Part shown: piece after piece, positions 1-28,241 of the stretch
How the letters are laid out: each line of letters opens with the position of its first letter
Position numbering within the stretch: position 1 is the stretch's first letter
Source: Antedon mediterranea
Lineage: Eukaryota; Echinodermata; Crinoidea; Comatulida; Antedonidae
DNA: 64,000 nt
NCBI RefSeq assembly: GCF_964355755.1
Contig: NC_092678.1
Span: forward strand, 25,338,365 to 25,402,364
Reading direction: 5' to 3'
Notes under the pieces: model-generated
The model's database searches: none
What the model was told of the DNA's origin: nothing
What the model saw: only the letters and a program-made list of their open reading frames with translations
Made by a program: the position numbers and the translations under genes

Positions 1-215
1 ACCTCAACCGCATTTAGCTTGTATAAGTAATTTAGTCTTAATTTGTTTGCTGTTTGCTTTGTTTTTTCTTCCTGTAGAAGTTGTTAATTTTGTAAATGCT
101 CTTAGAGAAAAGAAAATGAAAAGTAACCAAAATGTCCATGTATTTTTAAATACTGTACTAAACATCATATGTTCTTGTTACATATTATTATGTTATTTTT
201 ATTGTTTTTTCACAG

Positions 216-15908
<15,693 letters not shown>

Positions 15909-15996
15909 TTTAGCCAATTAGAGTGGCTATTTAACCTGCACAATAACATTTTTAATAATCGACCAATAACACAATCAATTTATCAATCAATCAGTA

Positions 15997-16002
15997 AATA
16001 AA
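15997..16002 (+). promoter_or_regulatory. Candidate polyadenylation signal of SUR-like gene
   Basis: AATAAA occurs 89 bp after the stop codon. It is the first clear canonical hexamer outside the coding sequence. The last codons also contain AATAAA at 15901-15906, so this assignment is moderate. Confidence 0.45.
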
Positions 16003-18450
16003 GGGTCTACTATCAGTAATTCCTGTCAAATACGTAATGATACAACTTAGATTGTTAGTAAATAAGTTAGTTTGGTCTTCCAGAAGCAAAGGTAGGTGAA
16101 ATCGACAGATCGTAGGCCTATATCCAAGGAAGAAACCCGCGTCTTCCCTGGTATATCGTAGTGTCTCACCATCTTGTGGCAGTTTTTTAAAAATTGAGTA
16201 CTTTAATTTAACAATGCAATTTTTTATGATAATTTTGCACAAGCAATGCAATGATTTCAAATAATATTTTTAATAATAATAATAATTGTTAATATATTTT
16301 AATGATACTTTGGCACAAGCAATGCAATGATTTAACAATATTTTTTTTAAATATAGAATGAATGTAATCTTATTATAATTAAATAATCTATTATATGATA
16401 TTAGAATTGATAGAATATTATAATGAAAATATAAAGTATTGTGTGTTGGTAAATGCACCCTCTCCCGCCCCCCCCCCCTTCCCACCCCGCCCCCTTAAAT
16501 TCAGAAAATTATTATGCAAAATATTTGTTATTAGACATAAGTTCAACACTAATTTCACAATGTCGCGCCCCCCCCCCCCATACTTCCTCCTCCCTAACAG
16601 CTCACCCCCTGCTATTACTATATACTAGATCCACTACTAGTGTATGTACACCATTGGTAGTTACTATCAACGAGAAAACTAAGAACCTTCTCTAGCCCTA
16701 TAAGAGAGAACAACAAACTAACTACCTCTATGTATTTTGCACTCTTTTGTTATGTGTATCAACAACACTATGAATACCATGAACTACTTTGTGACGTCAT
16801 ACTTCTACGGAATGGATATCGCACGAAAAATATGAAACATTCTTAATTATATTATAAGTAACCATTATGTCTAACAAATCACTGCATAGCATCCTAATTA
16901 AAGTTTACCTCCAATTAAAGAGAAAGAGTTTCTGAAATTTTAAGCACGAAAATGCAAATTAATGATTATAATAGTAGACAATTAATGAATGTAGTTTAAT
17001 TGTTACCATTTATTTGGGGATAATATAAAGTATTCGTTATAATAATTATCGTATTTCATATGAATGTATTTCTTTACTGTAAAGTAGAAAATGTAACAAA
17101 CAAAACAGTCATTGACAGATATTTTTTTAAACACAGCTAAAACACCATCCACAACATATATTATGTATAATTTATGTCCTAAAGCATATTCCATAAAAAC
17201 ATACAAATGTACTCTCATTATCCCATCATTCATCAATACACATACCTCATTGATCGATCGGTCACGTGTCACGTATTGTAATTTGCTATTCACCCACGTG
17301 ATCGATTAGATAGATTTCACTACAGACTCGACGACCTGCTGATATCAAACACAACATTATTGTAATGACATCTGATGACGTCACTAAATCGCTGTAACAT
17401 TTGTTACTGAGCACTACTTGCTCATGACCTTAATCTGTGTATGTTGTAATTTACGAAATTGATGGACTAAAACGATTGATTAATAGGAACAGATGCACCG
17501 AGTAAAACAGTGAAATATTGTTTGCCGTTTTGTAATAATTGTAGAAATCTGTAATATCTAAGTATTCCGTACTCCACCTTGTTACGTGCTTATATACACA
17601 ATGTGCTACTGTTATGCAGAAACACATTTGACATGCGCGTTTAAATCCTGATAAAAACAATACATATTGTGTACGCGCGTTCATTTTTTGATGTAACTGA
17701 TGACTAATAGAAGAAGAACCGGGTTTGGTTTTCGTTGCGGCATCAATCAGACCATTTGCTATAATAAATGTGAGAAACTGCGTTTGTAAAACATTATTCT
17801 TGTCCCAAATATGAAATCAGAAACGAAACAACGTCATGATGATTAGGAGTCGCAAATTTTATTCAAATATATCCGATATATATTATCATGAAATTGCAAA
17901 ATATATAACATTTAACGTAGCACTTTTACAACGTGGCTGTTGGAAATGTACAACAGTTTAATATATTTCTTTTACTCATCACCCTTAATATAGAAATAGT
18001 GCTGCTACTGACGCCAGTACGGTATTGTGTCATCAATAAATTTCATTTATAATAAATTGCCCTACGACGTAATTGAAAGATAACTAAGTACAGCCCATGG
18101 TCTATTAATAGTTTGTTACGTAACCAATATGAACGTTTGATATTTGAAACCAGACTATCGTTATTTTAAGATAAAGGTTAATTTATGTTATTAATATCTT
18201 GTATTTTAAAATGTAACTTTACTATACAAAGTAATGCTTTACATTTCATTAATGTTGTCTATATACTACTGTGGAATAATTTAATTAATGTTACTGAGTA
18301 ATGAACAACAAAATCAGCATGAAATTAAATTAACACCAATGGTTGACATAGATAGCAAGAGCATAGACAAACAATAAATAAAACATTACGTGTGTCCATT
18401 TTATCAAATATCGCGCTAGCTATACGTATCAATTTATAAACCTTCGATCG
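16003..18450. other. Intergenic DNA without recognisable genes
   Basis: AT-rich sequence after the SUR-like gene. It holds two C-rich tracts (near 16465-16495 and 16566-16580) and TAATAA microsatellite-like DNA near 16265. Short open frames here have no family features and no splice support. Confidence 0.5.
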
Positions 18451-18451
18451 T

Positions 18452-18544
18452 AAGACACGATTTTTACGCACGCGTCGTACCCTAGACACGATGTTTACGC
18501 ACGCGTCGTACCCTAGACACGATGTTTACGCACGCGTCGTACCC
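18452..18544 (+). repeat. Tandem repeat, about 31-33-bp unit, 3 copies
   Basis: Units read GACACGATGTTTACGCACGC followed by GTCGTACCCTA. CpG-rich against an AT-rich background. Confidence 0.85.
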
Positions 18545-18573
18545 TTAATGCCAACAGGCCTAGGACATAATAT

Positions 18574-18702
18574 GAACAAAAACAATAGTTAAGTATGGCA
18601 TTTATATATTGGGGTTATGATTGGTTTTCACTACATATTATGTAGTGAAAACCAATCATAACACCAATATATAAATGCCATACTTAACTATTGTTTTTGT
18701 TC
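18574..18702. repeat. 129-bp near-perfect palindrome (hairpin)
   Basis: The left arm GAACAAAAACAATAGTTAAG ... GGTTTTCACTACATA and the right arm TATGTAGTGAAAACC ... CTTAACTATTGTTTTTGTTC are reverse complements over about 64 bp, with a single clear mismatch (GGGG versus CACC) and almost no loop. It could be a young foldback element or a palindromic duplication. Confidence 0.92.
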
Positions 18703-19931
18703 AATTGTATTTTTAACTTATAACACGCCGCCTCTACCGTTTTAATAAATCAAATCTACACGCCAACAAATTTCTGTTGAGTTCGCATTTATGATTATTT
18801 ATTCATAAATTTGTTTCGTGTTATGCTGGTTTAAACCATTTGATTGATATACGAAAACTCGGCGCCAACACCACAAGAGGAAATCCATCGTAATTTAATT
18901 TTAGAACCCAAAAGCGCATGCGTGGTAAATGGAAGTCTTGAAGCAATTTTACAGCTGAATCGACGGACCAGAAAATTGAATCGAGAAGATATTCGACCAA
19001 CCGTCCATAAAACAATTATTTACAAAGCAATCCACAAAACCCATATGCTGTATTATACTTACAGGCTATAGTGCGCATATCCTAATATTTCACAAACGAA
19101 ATCTTCTTGTTTAAATTGAATGTTTCGGCACTTATTATGACCAGCTTGGCGCGCCATAGACCAGCATGATCGATCGCTTGAATTAAGTGTCGGAACATTT
19201 AATACATTCTGCTTACACATTCTGCTATTCTATGAGCTCAATACACAAACAGTCATTTAGTTTACGATGAACGAACAGTACAACTTTTGGTGCGTGCGTT
19301 CTAAGGCTGATAATAATTGTTCGGCTTTAGTACGCGCGCGTGAAATGTATGGCCCTCGTCACAGTTGACATCACTCCCCATACCATGCTACAGTATCATT
19401 CTCCCATATAGGCCTATACGTAAGGCGCCCATGAATAATGATGTTTGCGCATGGAGGAGATATCACGATTAACAAATGTAAATAAACTTGATACGATATC
19501 AATATCAATGTAAATTTATGAAGATTTAATTTATAAAGTAATACAATGTTTAATATATTAATGCCCGTCATCTCTGCTAGGTCTTAAGAGACTGACTTAC
19601 AAATGGTACAAGACAGATACCACACCAACACAGTATCTTACTTATATCACTGACGAACTAATAATTACTTAATTTTTAAGTAATAATGCTTATTTGTTAA
19701 GTGTATTATTATGTAATGCATTTTATGTCGTACATTATTTATTCAGTAAAGTAATTATTAAGTACTTTTGCTTAACAAAAAATTATATATTCAGATATCA
19801 GATATTGTTATTTATATAATAATGGGCGTGGTTAGGTCAAATGTCAAAGTGTAAGTGTTACTTTCATTTGTGTGCGTCGAAAAAATCATATTGACAGAAT
19901 TTTGTACGTGATTTGTTACGACTACCCATCA
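18703..19931. other. Intergenic DNA, nothing firm
   Basis: No protein family, RNA gene or clear repeat seen. Open frames of 60-75 codons near 18820-19070 lack recognisable domains and are not supported. Confidence 0.4.
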
Positions 19932-20090
19932 TTAAGGCTTGGTTCTCATCAATTAAACGCAATGGCGTACGCACATTGCAATGTCGTACGCGCAACGCAA
20001 TGACGTACGCGCAACACAATGGCGTACACGCAACTCACATCAGTTGACTAATCACAAGCGACAGTTCGGGATAAGTGGGAACCAAGCTTT
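19932..20090. mobile_element. MITE family 2, copy 2
   Basis: Left end AAGGCTTGGTTCTCATCAAT, right end GTGGGAACCAAGCTTT. In between are repeated CGCAATGACGTACGCGCAA blocks and GACTAATCACAAGCGACAG. Both termini are preserved. Confidence 0.8.
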
Positions 20091-20926
20091 ATTGTGCTAT
20101 TACGTCAACAACAATATAATATTATAATACACAGCTGTAATATTTGAATGCGATATTAATATCATTGCACAAAATAATTAAATATATACAAACATTGACA
20201 AAATTAGAAACCGCTATACACATTCATTATAGAAACAAAATATAACAATTTACAAACGTTTTTAAAATTACGGAATGGTAGTTACGGAAAGGCTTCGATA
20301 GATAAATTAACTCGACGGGCCGTAATTTGGTCCGCCGATACGGTACTTATTGGTCCGATACGGTACTTATTGGTCCGATCGTATAAAGGGTATAAAAGGT
20401 GGGGTATTTATTGCATCAAATTAATATTGTTAAACATATTATTACAATTTCAAGTATTGTACGTCCAGAAATCATTGAAAATAACAAGCGCTTTAGCGAT
20501 ATTTCAAATAACTGCGCATGGTCATGTGTTTAAAATGCGTATAAAATCAGACGTTTATATGCCCGAACCTTTTCATATGATTTCACTCAAACTTGTGAAT
20601 TTCATTTATTAATTGTAATTTTGTAGACGGCGTACAACTGGAATGTGGGTTAACAATAACAAGATGTATACGTTACATAAATTATTCGGACGCCATCTTT
20701 CATTCGATATTTCCCTCTCGAAGGCAAAACATTGCCAAATCAAAAATGTTACATCATAATATCAGTCTATTACGTCATCGATGGATTCATTCAGTGAACA
20801 TTTGGCACACAAAAATGCGTTCGATAATGCGTTACAAAGCGAGTTTAGAAACGCGTTGGATTTGATCATTTCAAACATCCACCACGTCACACTATGCTGG
20901 TTAAACACTATCTGTTGTAGCATCAT

Positions 20927-23900
20927 CTAACTCGGTGATGACGGCGGAGATGAGCCCTCTTCGATTGAGTTCATCCTCAATCTCGTCTCGAATTGGTCTC
21001 GATTCCTTCTTCTTTTCGTCTCCATGAAACACGCAATCACAAAGAAAATGAGAGGTACGAAAATAACGGCCAGCCCGATGCCTATAAGCGATGGTCGCTT
21101 TTGCCCTCCGACCATCGCCAGGAAAAGGCCTAGCAAATAAAAGAAAACACTGTATTATTACGTTTATTAATTTAGATTTGGTTGCATATTACATCCCTCA
21201 TCAACATCATCACATCGGTCTTATTGACATCGTCATACATCGTATCAACATATCAGAATCTACCTTATCAACAAAAAACATAAAGCTTGGTTGCCACTAG
21301 CGACGCAACGCAAGGATGTAATGCGACCAATCACAAGCAATGGATTATTCAACAGTGGCTTGTCATTGGTCAACTCGCTCGCGTTGTGCGTACCTTCTTG
21401 CGTTGCGTCGCTAATGGTAACCACGCTTTAGCGCGCAATTATAATAATGATAATGACGATTGAATTGTGACTCACCGAGAGGTAAAACAAACACGAAGTA
21501 AATGCATACTAGGATTCCAAGTGCTAAACCTTGTCCACAACATAGACCACCGCAGCAACGTTTCTCTAAAAAACAAAACGATTAAAAAAAGACATTCATT
21601 TATACGTGTCAGGAGTGTTCGTCCATAAAATCATCATCTTCCTCCTTCTCAGCTGTTGTCTGTCCACTTCAGGACAACATCGCGCCATGCGGACGCCATT
21701 TTACTCTGTCTCCAGCTTCGTTATTCCATAAAAACAACATAAAACTAATACATTATTCCAATTCACTAGCGATCTCCACACTCTACTTTATCTATCTCAG
21801 TCCTCTAACATAATAATGTGTGTAGGTGAATTTGGACCATAATTTAGTGCCATAGACAAAATGTGGTAAAGAAAAAAACCATTGAGATTTTTCCTCCATG
21901 ACAGAAGGGTAATACAAACATCATTATGTAATGTTCATAAAACAAACAAAAAACATTTATCATAAACAGTAGGACTTATTCCGATTTGACATTGACATTG
22001 TGTTTGTTATGGTTAGTTCAATGTGCTGTGTTGAACAAGACTAAGATTAAGATTAATACAATATCTCATCATTGGATTAACGTCGACGGTTCATATTTAT
22101 CATAATTAATTCTAGACATCTGGTGAATAATTGGGGTTTTTTAGACATTTCACTGTTTTATGTTTTGCTCACGCATGTTAAAACTGATGCAAATGACACG
22201 GTTTGTAAATATACGCGCTCAATGCGAATGACACGATGTGTAATTGTACGCGCGCAATGCGAATAACACGGTGTGTAATTGTACACGCGCAGTGCGAATG
22301 GCACGATGTGTAATTTTACGCGCGCAATGCGAATGACACGATGTGTAATTGTACGAACGCAATGCGTTCTTTCTTCGTGATATCACTGACATAATACTGA
22401 TAAATAAACCAATCCAAAATAATTATTATTAGTCATAGTTTGGACAAACTTTTCCATTAGAACGAATATTAATATGCATCTCCCAAATAATTTGACACTA
22501 AAATTATTTCATTTAATCTAAGCGTTGCAAAGATATGACCATTTTGTTTTCAATGGGTCAAAACATTCAAATTGAGGTCAGAGGTCAAAGATGAATTTTT
22601 GAAATTTGACAACATGGGCTTTTATAACCAGCATGATTCAAATATTCATAAACACAATGATCTGCACACAAAGGCACTTTTTTTGACATAGGGATCTGGA
22701 CTATCATGAAATAGCCTACTTTGATTTGTAAAATCTCGAAAGTTTAAATGGCCTTACATAATCAGTTGTAGTCCTATATAATGTTACATAATCTGATGAC
22801 ATGACGTGGTATTGAATAATGACATTTATATTTGAATTTAGTTTCAGTTGCTCTCTCTGTTTGCCGGTTATTTAAAATATATCACGTCAATAGTATAATT
22901 CAAAAAGCAATTTATACACTTCTTGCAGGTACTCACAGTATCCGAGGTACTCACAGTATCCGAGGTACTCACAGTATCCGAGGTACTCACAGTATCCGAG
23001 GTACTCACAGTATCCGAGGTACTCACAGTATCCGAGGTACTCACAGTATCCGAGGTATTCACAGTATCCGAGGTACTCACAGTATCCGAGGTACTCACAG
23101 TATCCGAGGTACTCACAGTATCCATGGAGGTATAACCTCCATGCAGTATCCGAGGTACTCACAGTATCCGAGGTACTCACAGTATCCGTGAAAACATTTA
23201 TTTTGTGAAACTGATCCATGCATATATATATATATCAATGATGTGCATTGTATACAAAAGTTACTGTTTGTGGCACGCGTTTAAACATCTATGAAGTTTG
23301 TGGCACGCGTTAAACGTCGATATTCCGTTATGGTAATTACTTTATTCCTATATACCATTTACATTTATTTACTAATTTGATTTAGTTACTTTTTGTTTTG
23401 TTCAGGCACTTTCAACACAAGCTTTTGCTTTTTAGAAATTGTGCCTCCTTCATAATATTGTTTTATTCATTTTAAAGATGAGAAAAAAAAATTGTATTGT
23501 TTTAACTATCTTTCTTCTCGTCATGAATTTTGTATTATATTATTTATTTTGTATATTATGAAGGAAATAAATGTTACTATGAAATGAAATGAAATGAATG
23601 AAGTTTGTGGCACGCGTTTAAACATCGATAAAGTTTGTGGCACGCATTTCTATATCGATGGAATTTGTGGCACGCGTTTAAACATCGATACAAAATTTTA
23701 GTACGCGTTTAAACATCGATAAATTTGTGGAACGCGTTTAAACATTGATGAAATTTGTGGCACGCGTTTAAACATCGATGAAATTTGTGGCACGCGTTTA
23801 AACATCGATAATAACGTTGTACGCGTGCGTAGACTTTGTGACTGTGATGAAGTAATATAAACATAATTATGTTGACATCAACCATCAATAAATAAGAAAT

Positions 23901-26900
23901 ATTAATAAATATGTAGGAATGTATATGTACTGCCTAATTTTTTTTTAATGCTAGCTTTATTATAACCAATATACATCATTGTCAAATTGATTTAACGTAC
24001 CCAGAAAATGTTAGATCGCCTAACAGTGATACTTTATTTGCATGTCGTCGTCGTCGTCGTTTTAGTAGTCATAAATTATAATCAAACCATTCTAATGAAA
24101 ACGAATATTGATCAGGATTACGTCACAGTCACGTGATTACCTTGCATTGTAAACAGCAGTGAGTAATTAATGTAGGCCTACAAAACATAGGTTTTCAACT
24201 GAGAATGGTTAGGATGTGTGAAGAGTAGAGCGGGGGGGGGATGTGTGAACCTCCTACACTTAATGTGAAAAGGTCATTTCTTTACTTTGCAGAATTAAGC
24301 AACGATGAAATAAGCTTTCGTTTATACAACTTACATTATTAACCTTCCCATACCCAACCTCTGCAGTTAAATATGTAATATCTTTGATGTAATTAGCAAA
24401 CGGTCTTAGTTTGCCAATGTAAATAATGTCATGAGTATGAATTTGGGATTACATGGTCTGAGTAAATTATGTAATCTAAGCACTTGCTTAATAACACTTA
24501 AGTTCACACACGTTCATAGTAGAATGCTGTAATTGAGTACGCTGTCAATCGAGGAAACAAAACGCAAGAAAATAGGCATAATTACTGGTCTTAACAGAAA
24601 TAGAAACAGTTCTTTGAAGTTGTTTTACAGTTGGTGCTTAAGTCGTCAATTAAGTATACACTTTAGCGGCCGCCAATGAACATTGAATAATAGTTTCATT
24701 CTCGTCTTAATGGTAAACTCTTAAAATCAAAGGCTATAATTTAGCTGTCTGAAATGCGCATGTGTGTAATAATAGACACAAATCAATAATTCCTTTAATA
24801 ATAATATTTGGTGTAATTTGTACATTGGTTCACGCTTTTGGACGCAGCGCAATGACGTAAGCGCAACGTTTTAAGCTTGGTTCCCACTAGAACGTAACGC
24901 AAGGACGTAAACGCAACGCAAGCGAATTGACCAATCACAAGCGATGGCTTATTCGCTTGTGATTGCTAACTATCTATAACTTCGCTTGTCATTGGTTAAA
25001 ACCACGATACGAACTACCGCTTGTGATTGGTCAAATCACTTGCGTTGCGCGGACGCGCGCCCTTGTGTTGCGTACAAGTAGAAAGATAGTTATAGTTAGT
25101 TATATATTATTCTGTAGGGAGGAGGATATGTAAATTGTAATACAATAGGCAAGTGTTGCAAATCTATCTATTGCTTCCGAAACACAAAGGTGTTTATAAG
25201 TATATTATCAGGAACATTTTCCTGAATATTTTGTTTATCAATAGAGCATCTATGAAACTAATCAGAATTACTGAGTATATGCAAGGCCTGCTCACATAAC
25301 ATTAATAGCGCACGCTTAATGATATGAAAGTCACATAAAAAGACATACTAATGATGTAGGAGGCTAGACAGCTGAACCGTGCTTCGTTTAATAATCTACG
25401 TTTTGCAATATATAAATGATGTAGCAATAGAGCGCGTATTGATACGACGACCAATGACGTCACGTAATTATAGTGTTAGTCTTAGTACTGTTTTTCGTTA
25501 TCATTATTCTGTAGATATTGCATTAACAATATTATGACTTTTGTTTCTTTATTTTAATTATTACATTATTTTTTTCGTCGTTAACATACCATGGCAATAA
25601 AAAAAATCTTTTTTGTTTGAAAGAAATACAAAATATGTAAAGAGATATTAGGGATGCGGTGATTCTAAGGAGATCCCTAAATATATCTTCGATATAAGAC
25701 ACAAATGGGAAAAAACAATATTACTGTATATGATAAATGGCAACAATCCAGCTGTAAATTGTAACGGTTATTTGATACTTAAAGTAAATTGAACTCATCT
25801 TAAGTCGTTTAATTGGCTGGTGCTTAGGGAAACCATACTTTAAAATATTGCAATGGGTTGTGTGGAACACAAAACGATTTAAATAAACTAATAGGCCTAC
25901 ATTAATATTTATTTTAAATGTAGTATATGATGATACAAGTATTTAACCACATACAAATTATCAACCAATATCAGCTTTAATGTGCGTGCTACACATTAAG
26001 CATTGTCGAAACAATCATTAACTAAAGAAGGGAAATTCCGATATATTCCAGTCAACTTAATTTGATCAATGAGTTAACATTGAAAAATGAAAATGATATG
26101 CAGATTTTAAAGCTTGGTTTTCCACGCATGTAATTTAACCAATTACAAGCCACAGTCCGGATCATCCGTCGTACTTGTGTCGTGATTGGGCACTTATTAC
26201 GGTATGCGCACGTCCCTGCTTGCGTTGTGCGTCCTAGTAACCAAGCTTTACGGTGCGCGAACGTCTCTTCTTGCGTTGCGTCCTAGTTACTATACTAAGC
26301 TTTACTTTGCGCGTACTTCCCTGCTTGCGTTGCGTCCAAGTGGTAACCAAGTTTACGGTGCGCGTACTTCCCTGCTTGCGTTGCGTCCAAGTGGTAACCA
26401 AGTTTACGGTGCGCGTACGTCCATGCTTGCGTTGCCTGAGAACCAAGCTTTAAGTACTTCTTCAACCGATTGTTGTATATTGCGTAGCCTAACCAAATGA
26501 CAGGTTAACAAATATGCACACGGTATTGTTTCTTCCCGTGAGGCCAGAATGTCGCTAAACTAACACTGATTTTGTACCGTTATGTAAACACAGATTTTCA
26601 AACATTATTATATTATTAAGTGATAGACTAGGCTTTCACCTATATTCACTACTAGCAAAAATATCGTTGAGCACCAGAGCCTATCGTATTTGGTACAAAC
26701 GGTAAAATTAAGGATGTTCCCGCGCGCGCCCCTCCCTCAAATCATACTATACCGTCTACTATATGAAGGCATAGTTGAATGGGAGTTTCATCATCGTGTC
26801 GGGTTGAAGTTGTATAGTCTATATTAATTTTAATGCTCCGATCACCATCATTATCATCGTAATCACTATCATGTACCATTATCATGTATCATAATCATTA

Positions 26901-28241
26901 TCATGTATCATAATCATTATCATATTTGTCTTAAATGCCATCGAATGTTTATTTTCTTCAACCTCGGTGAATAATTGTCTTCTGTTTGTGTATAGTCAAA
27001 AAGCCAACACTCGCTTAGAAATAACAAGACAACGAATCGACAAATATCGATCAGCTGCATTCCCGCGAGATGATGAATATTATAATAACAACCACACACA
27101 GAACATGTTTTAACCAAGCACGGAAAATAAGCCAAATTCTAGACACCTCATTTAAGTACAGTAATAGGTTTCAAAGCTTATGACGTCATTATCCTTTTAA
27201 ATCTGGAGGATATCGGAATGAGACAGTCGTGTCAAAGGGCCGTGTGAACGCATGTTTACTACATACATACGAATCAATTTATTTTAAGCAATTTACGAAG
27301 GGTGATGATTATACGACGAATGTATTATGCGGCAGTTGTAACGTAGTGATGACTGTTGTATGAGTAATTATGCATACATACCCGATAGCATCACATTTAT
27401 TTTGTCCAGAATAAATTTGCTTTTGGGTTTAGTTCAAATATTGATATCTGTAAAAACTATACAATGTAATATTACAGGCATGGATGTGATTTGCTTAAAT
27501 AAAAACCATGAGGTCATTAATTGAATTCATTAAGAATTTTTGTTTATATTCTGTATCCAGATTCTGTTGTTTTTTTGCTTTTGAGTTCATGAAGATAATA
27601 TATATGAACATTACTAGACAGACACTCCATCATGCCCGATGTGGAAGAAAAAAATGTTTTTCGTTGGTGTTTTTAAACAATGTAAAATTGTTAATAGAAA
27701 TGAATAGAGGCGTAAAAAACACGTTTTACATATTAAACGTAGCACAATTATATTCCAATATCTTCTCATAGCAATAACAATTTGTCCATATAGCTAATTA
27801 TACTGATTCACTAAAAATAGCATTATAATGTTTGTTTGATTGCTACGAGTTTAACATAATAAATATCAAAGGCGTGCTTCAGCTGTTCGTTTCCGAAAAA
27901 GTATTTTGTTAGCAATAAATTAATTTTACATGGATTTTTTTTGTGAAAGTAACCAAATAATATTAAATATTATAATAAGAGGGTATAATATTTTAATTAT
28001 AAAGAAATGTGTTTATAACCATCAGACCGTAACCAAGCAATCGCGAAGATACTTAACATAATTGTTCATCGCATGTCCGATATCGCAAAAATGTAATTTA
28101 TTATTTATTAGTAGATATATTTAACACTAAATAATAAATATCCACGTTTTTTATATGTTTGTATAGTGAATACTAAAACATACCTTGTCTGAGAGACTTG
28201 TAGACGACTGTAGTGTTGGTATATGCTCCCGGCCTCGCCAT
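20927..28241 (-). CDS. Small two-pass membrane protein, isoform A (116 residues)
   Basis: Three exons on the minus strand: 28241-28184 (ATG 28241), 21565-21476 and 21129-20927 (stop TAG). All have AG/GT borders and matching phases (1, 1). The product begins MARPGAYTNTTVVYKSLRQ and continues EKRCCGGLCCGQGLALG. Two hydrophobic segments follow: about residues 34-54 (ILVCIYFVFVLPLGLFLAMV) and about 62-81 (LIGIGLAVIFVPLIFFVIAC). The C-terminus is a charged KRRRNRD stretch and a Ser/Pro tail. The paired CC motifs just before the first segment could be palmitoylated; that is inference. An N-x-T sequon sits near the N-terminus. I do not recognise the family. A tttatt (AATAAA on minus) at 20605-20610 may be its poly(A) signal. 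Confidence 0.75.
21281..21430. mobile_element. MITE family 2, copy 3 (compact, near intact)
   Basis: About 150 bp. Left TAAAGCTTGGTTGCCACTAG and right ATGGTAACCACGCTTTA are inverted termini, next to GCGACGCAACGCAAG / CTTGCGTTGCGTCGC. The interior carries the ACCAATCACAAGC and GCTTGTCATTGGT pair. Best short reference copy of the family. It lies in the last intron of the two-pass membrane protein gene. Confidence 0.88.
22191..22362 (+). repeat. Tandem repeat, about 40-bp unit, 4-5 copies
   Basis: Units of the form AATGACACGATGTGTAATTG followed by TACGCGCGCAATGCG. CpG-rich. Confidence 0.85.
22926..23188 (+). repeat. 18-bp minisatellite with an embedded palindrome
   Basis: About 13 copies of AGGTACTCACAGTATCCG. 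After the eleventh unit the array is interrupted by the palindrome TGGAGGTATAACCTCCA, and two or more units follow it. The 18-bp period keeps frames open on both strands without coding meaning. Confidence 0.93.
23261..23815 (+). repeat. 28-bp tandem repeat split by an insertion
   Basis: Units AAGTTTGTGGCACGCGTTTA followed by AACATCGATG occur twice before about 23330 and about seven times after 23600. The units are separated by a block of about 270 bp that is not repeat. Confidence 0.85.
23330..23600 (+). mobile_element. LINE 3'-end fragment inserted in the 28-bp array
   Basis: Ends TATATTATGAAGGAAATAAA then TGTTACTATGAAATGAAATGAAATG, a short tandem tail typical of LINE 3' ends. The layout resembles the LINE tail at 32800-32940 (TATATTGTGAAGGA ... 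AAATAAATAAAT). It carries no coding remnant. Confidence 0.5.
23816..24870. other. Intronic DNA of the two-pass membrane protein gene, no gene seen
   Basis: Holds a short GTC microsatellite near 24045-24060 and a G-run near 24231-24240. Nothing else supported. Confidence 0.4.
24871..25082. mobile_element. MITE family 2, copy 4
   Basis: Left end TTAAGCTTGGTTCCCACTAG with AACGCAAGGACGTAAACGCA. The CCAATCACAAGCG / CGCTTGTGATTGG pair is present in extra copies (near 24930, 24955, 25020). The right outer terminus is lost. Confidence 0.78.
25083..26107. other. Intronic DNA, no gene seen
   Basis: AT-rich, no recognisable repeat, protein family or RNA gene. Confidence 0.4.
26108..26452. mobile_element. 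MITE family 2, copy 5, with right end amplified about 5 times
   Basis: Left TAAAGCTTGGTTTTCCACGC. From about 26200 the right-terminal block CTTGCGTTGCGTCCAAGTGG followed by TAACCAAG is tandemly repeated, each unit (about 62 bp) adding TTTACGGTGCGCGTAC. This mirrors copy 1, where the left end is amplified. Confidence 0.8.
26453..28183. other. Intronic DNA of the two-pass membrane protein gene, nothing firm
   Basis: Includes an ATCATTATCATGTATCATA simple repeat at about 26835-26925. No gene or element supported. Confidence 0.4.

Noticed and set aside
18821-19071. Overlapping 64- and 75-codon frames as an exon
   Set aside because: No family features, no matching splice neighbours in phase, and both strands are equally open.
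22832-23219. Repetitive frames over the 18-bp array
   Set aside because: Artefacts of a period divisible by three; open on both strands.
26186-26500. Open frames with RTSLLALRPSGNQVYGA repeats
   Set aside because: Explained by the amplified right end of MITE family 2.
27508-27771. 87-codon plus-strand frame
   Set aside because: AT-rich, biased to Phe/Leu/Ile/Asn without a recognisable signal or domain, inside an intron on the opposite strand.
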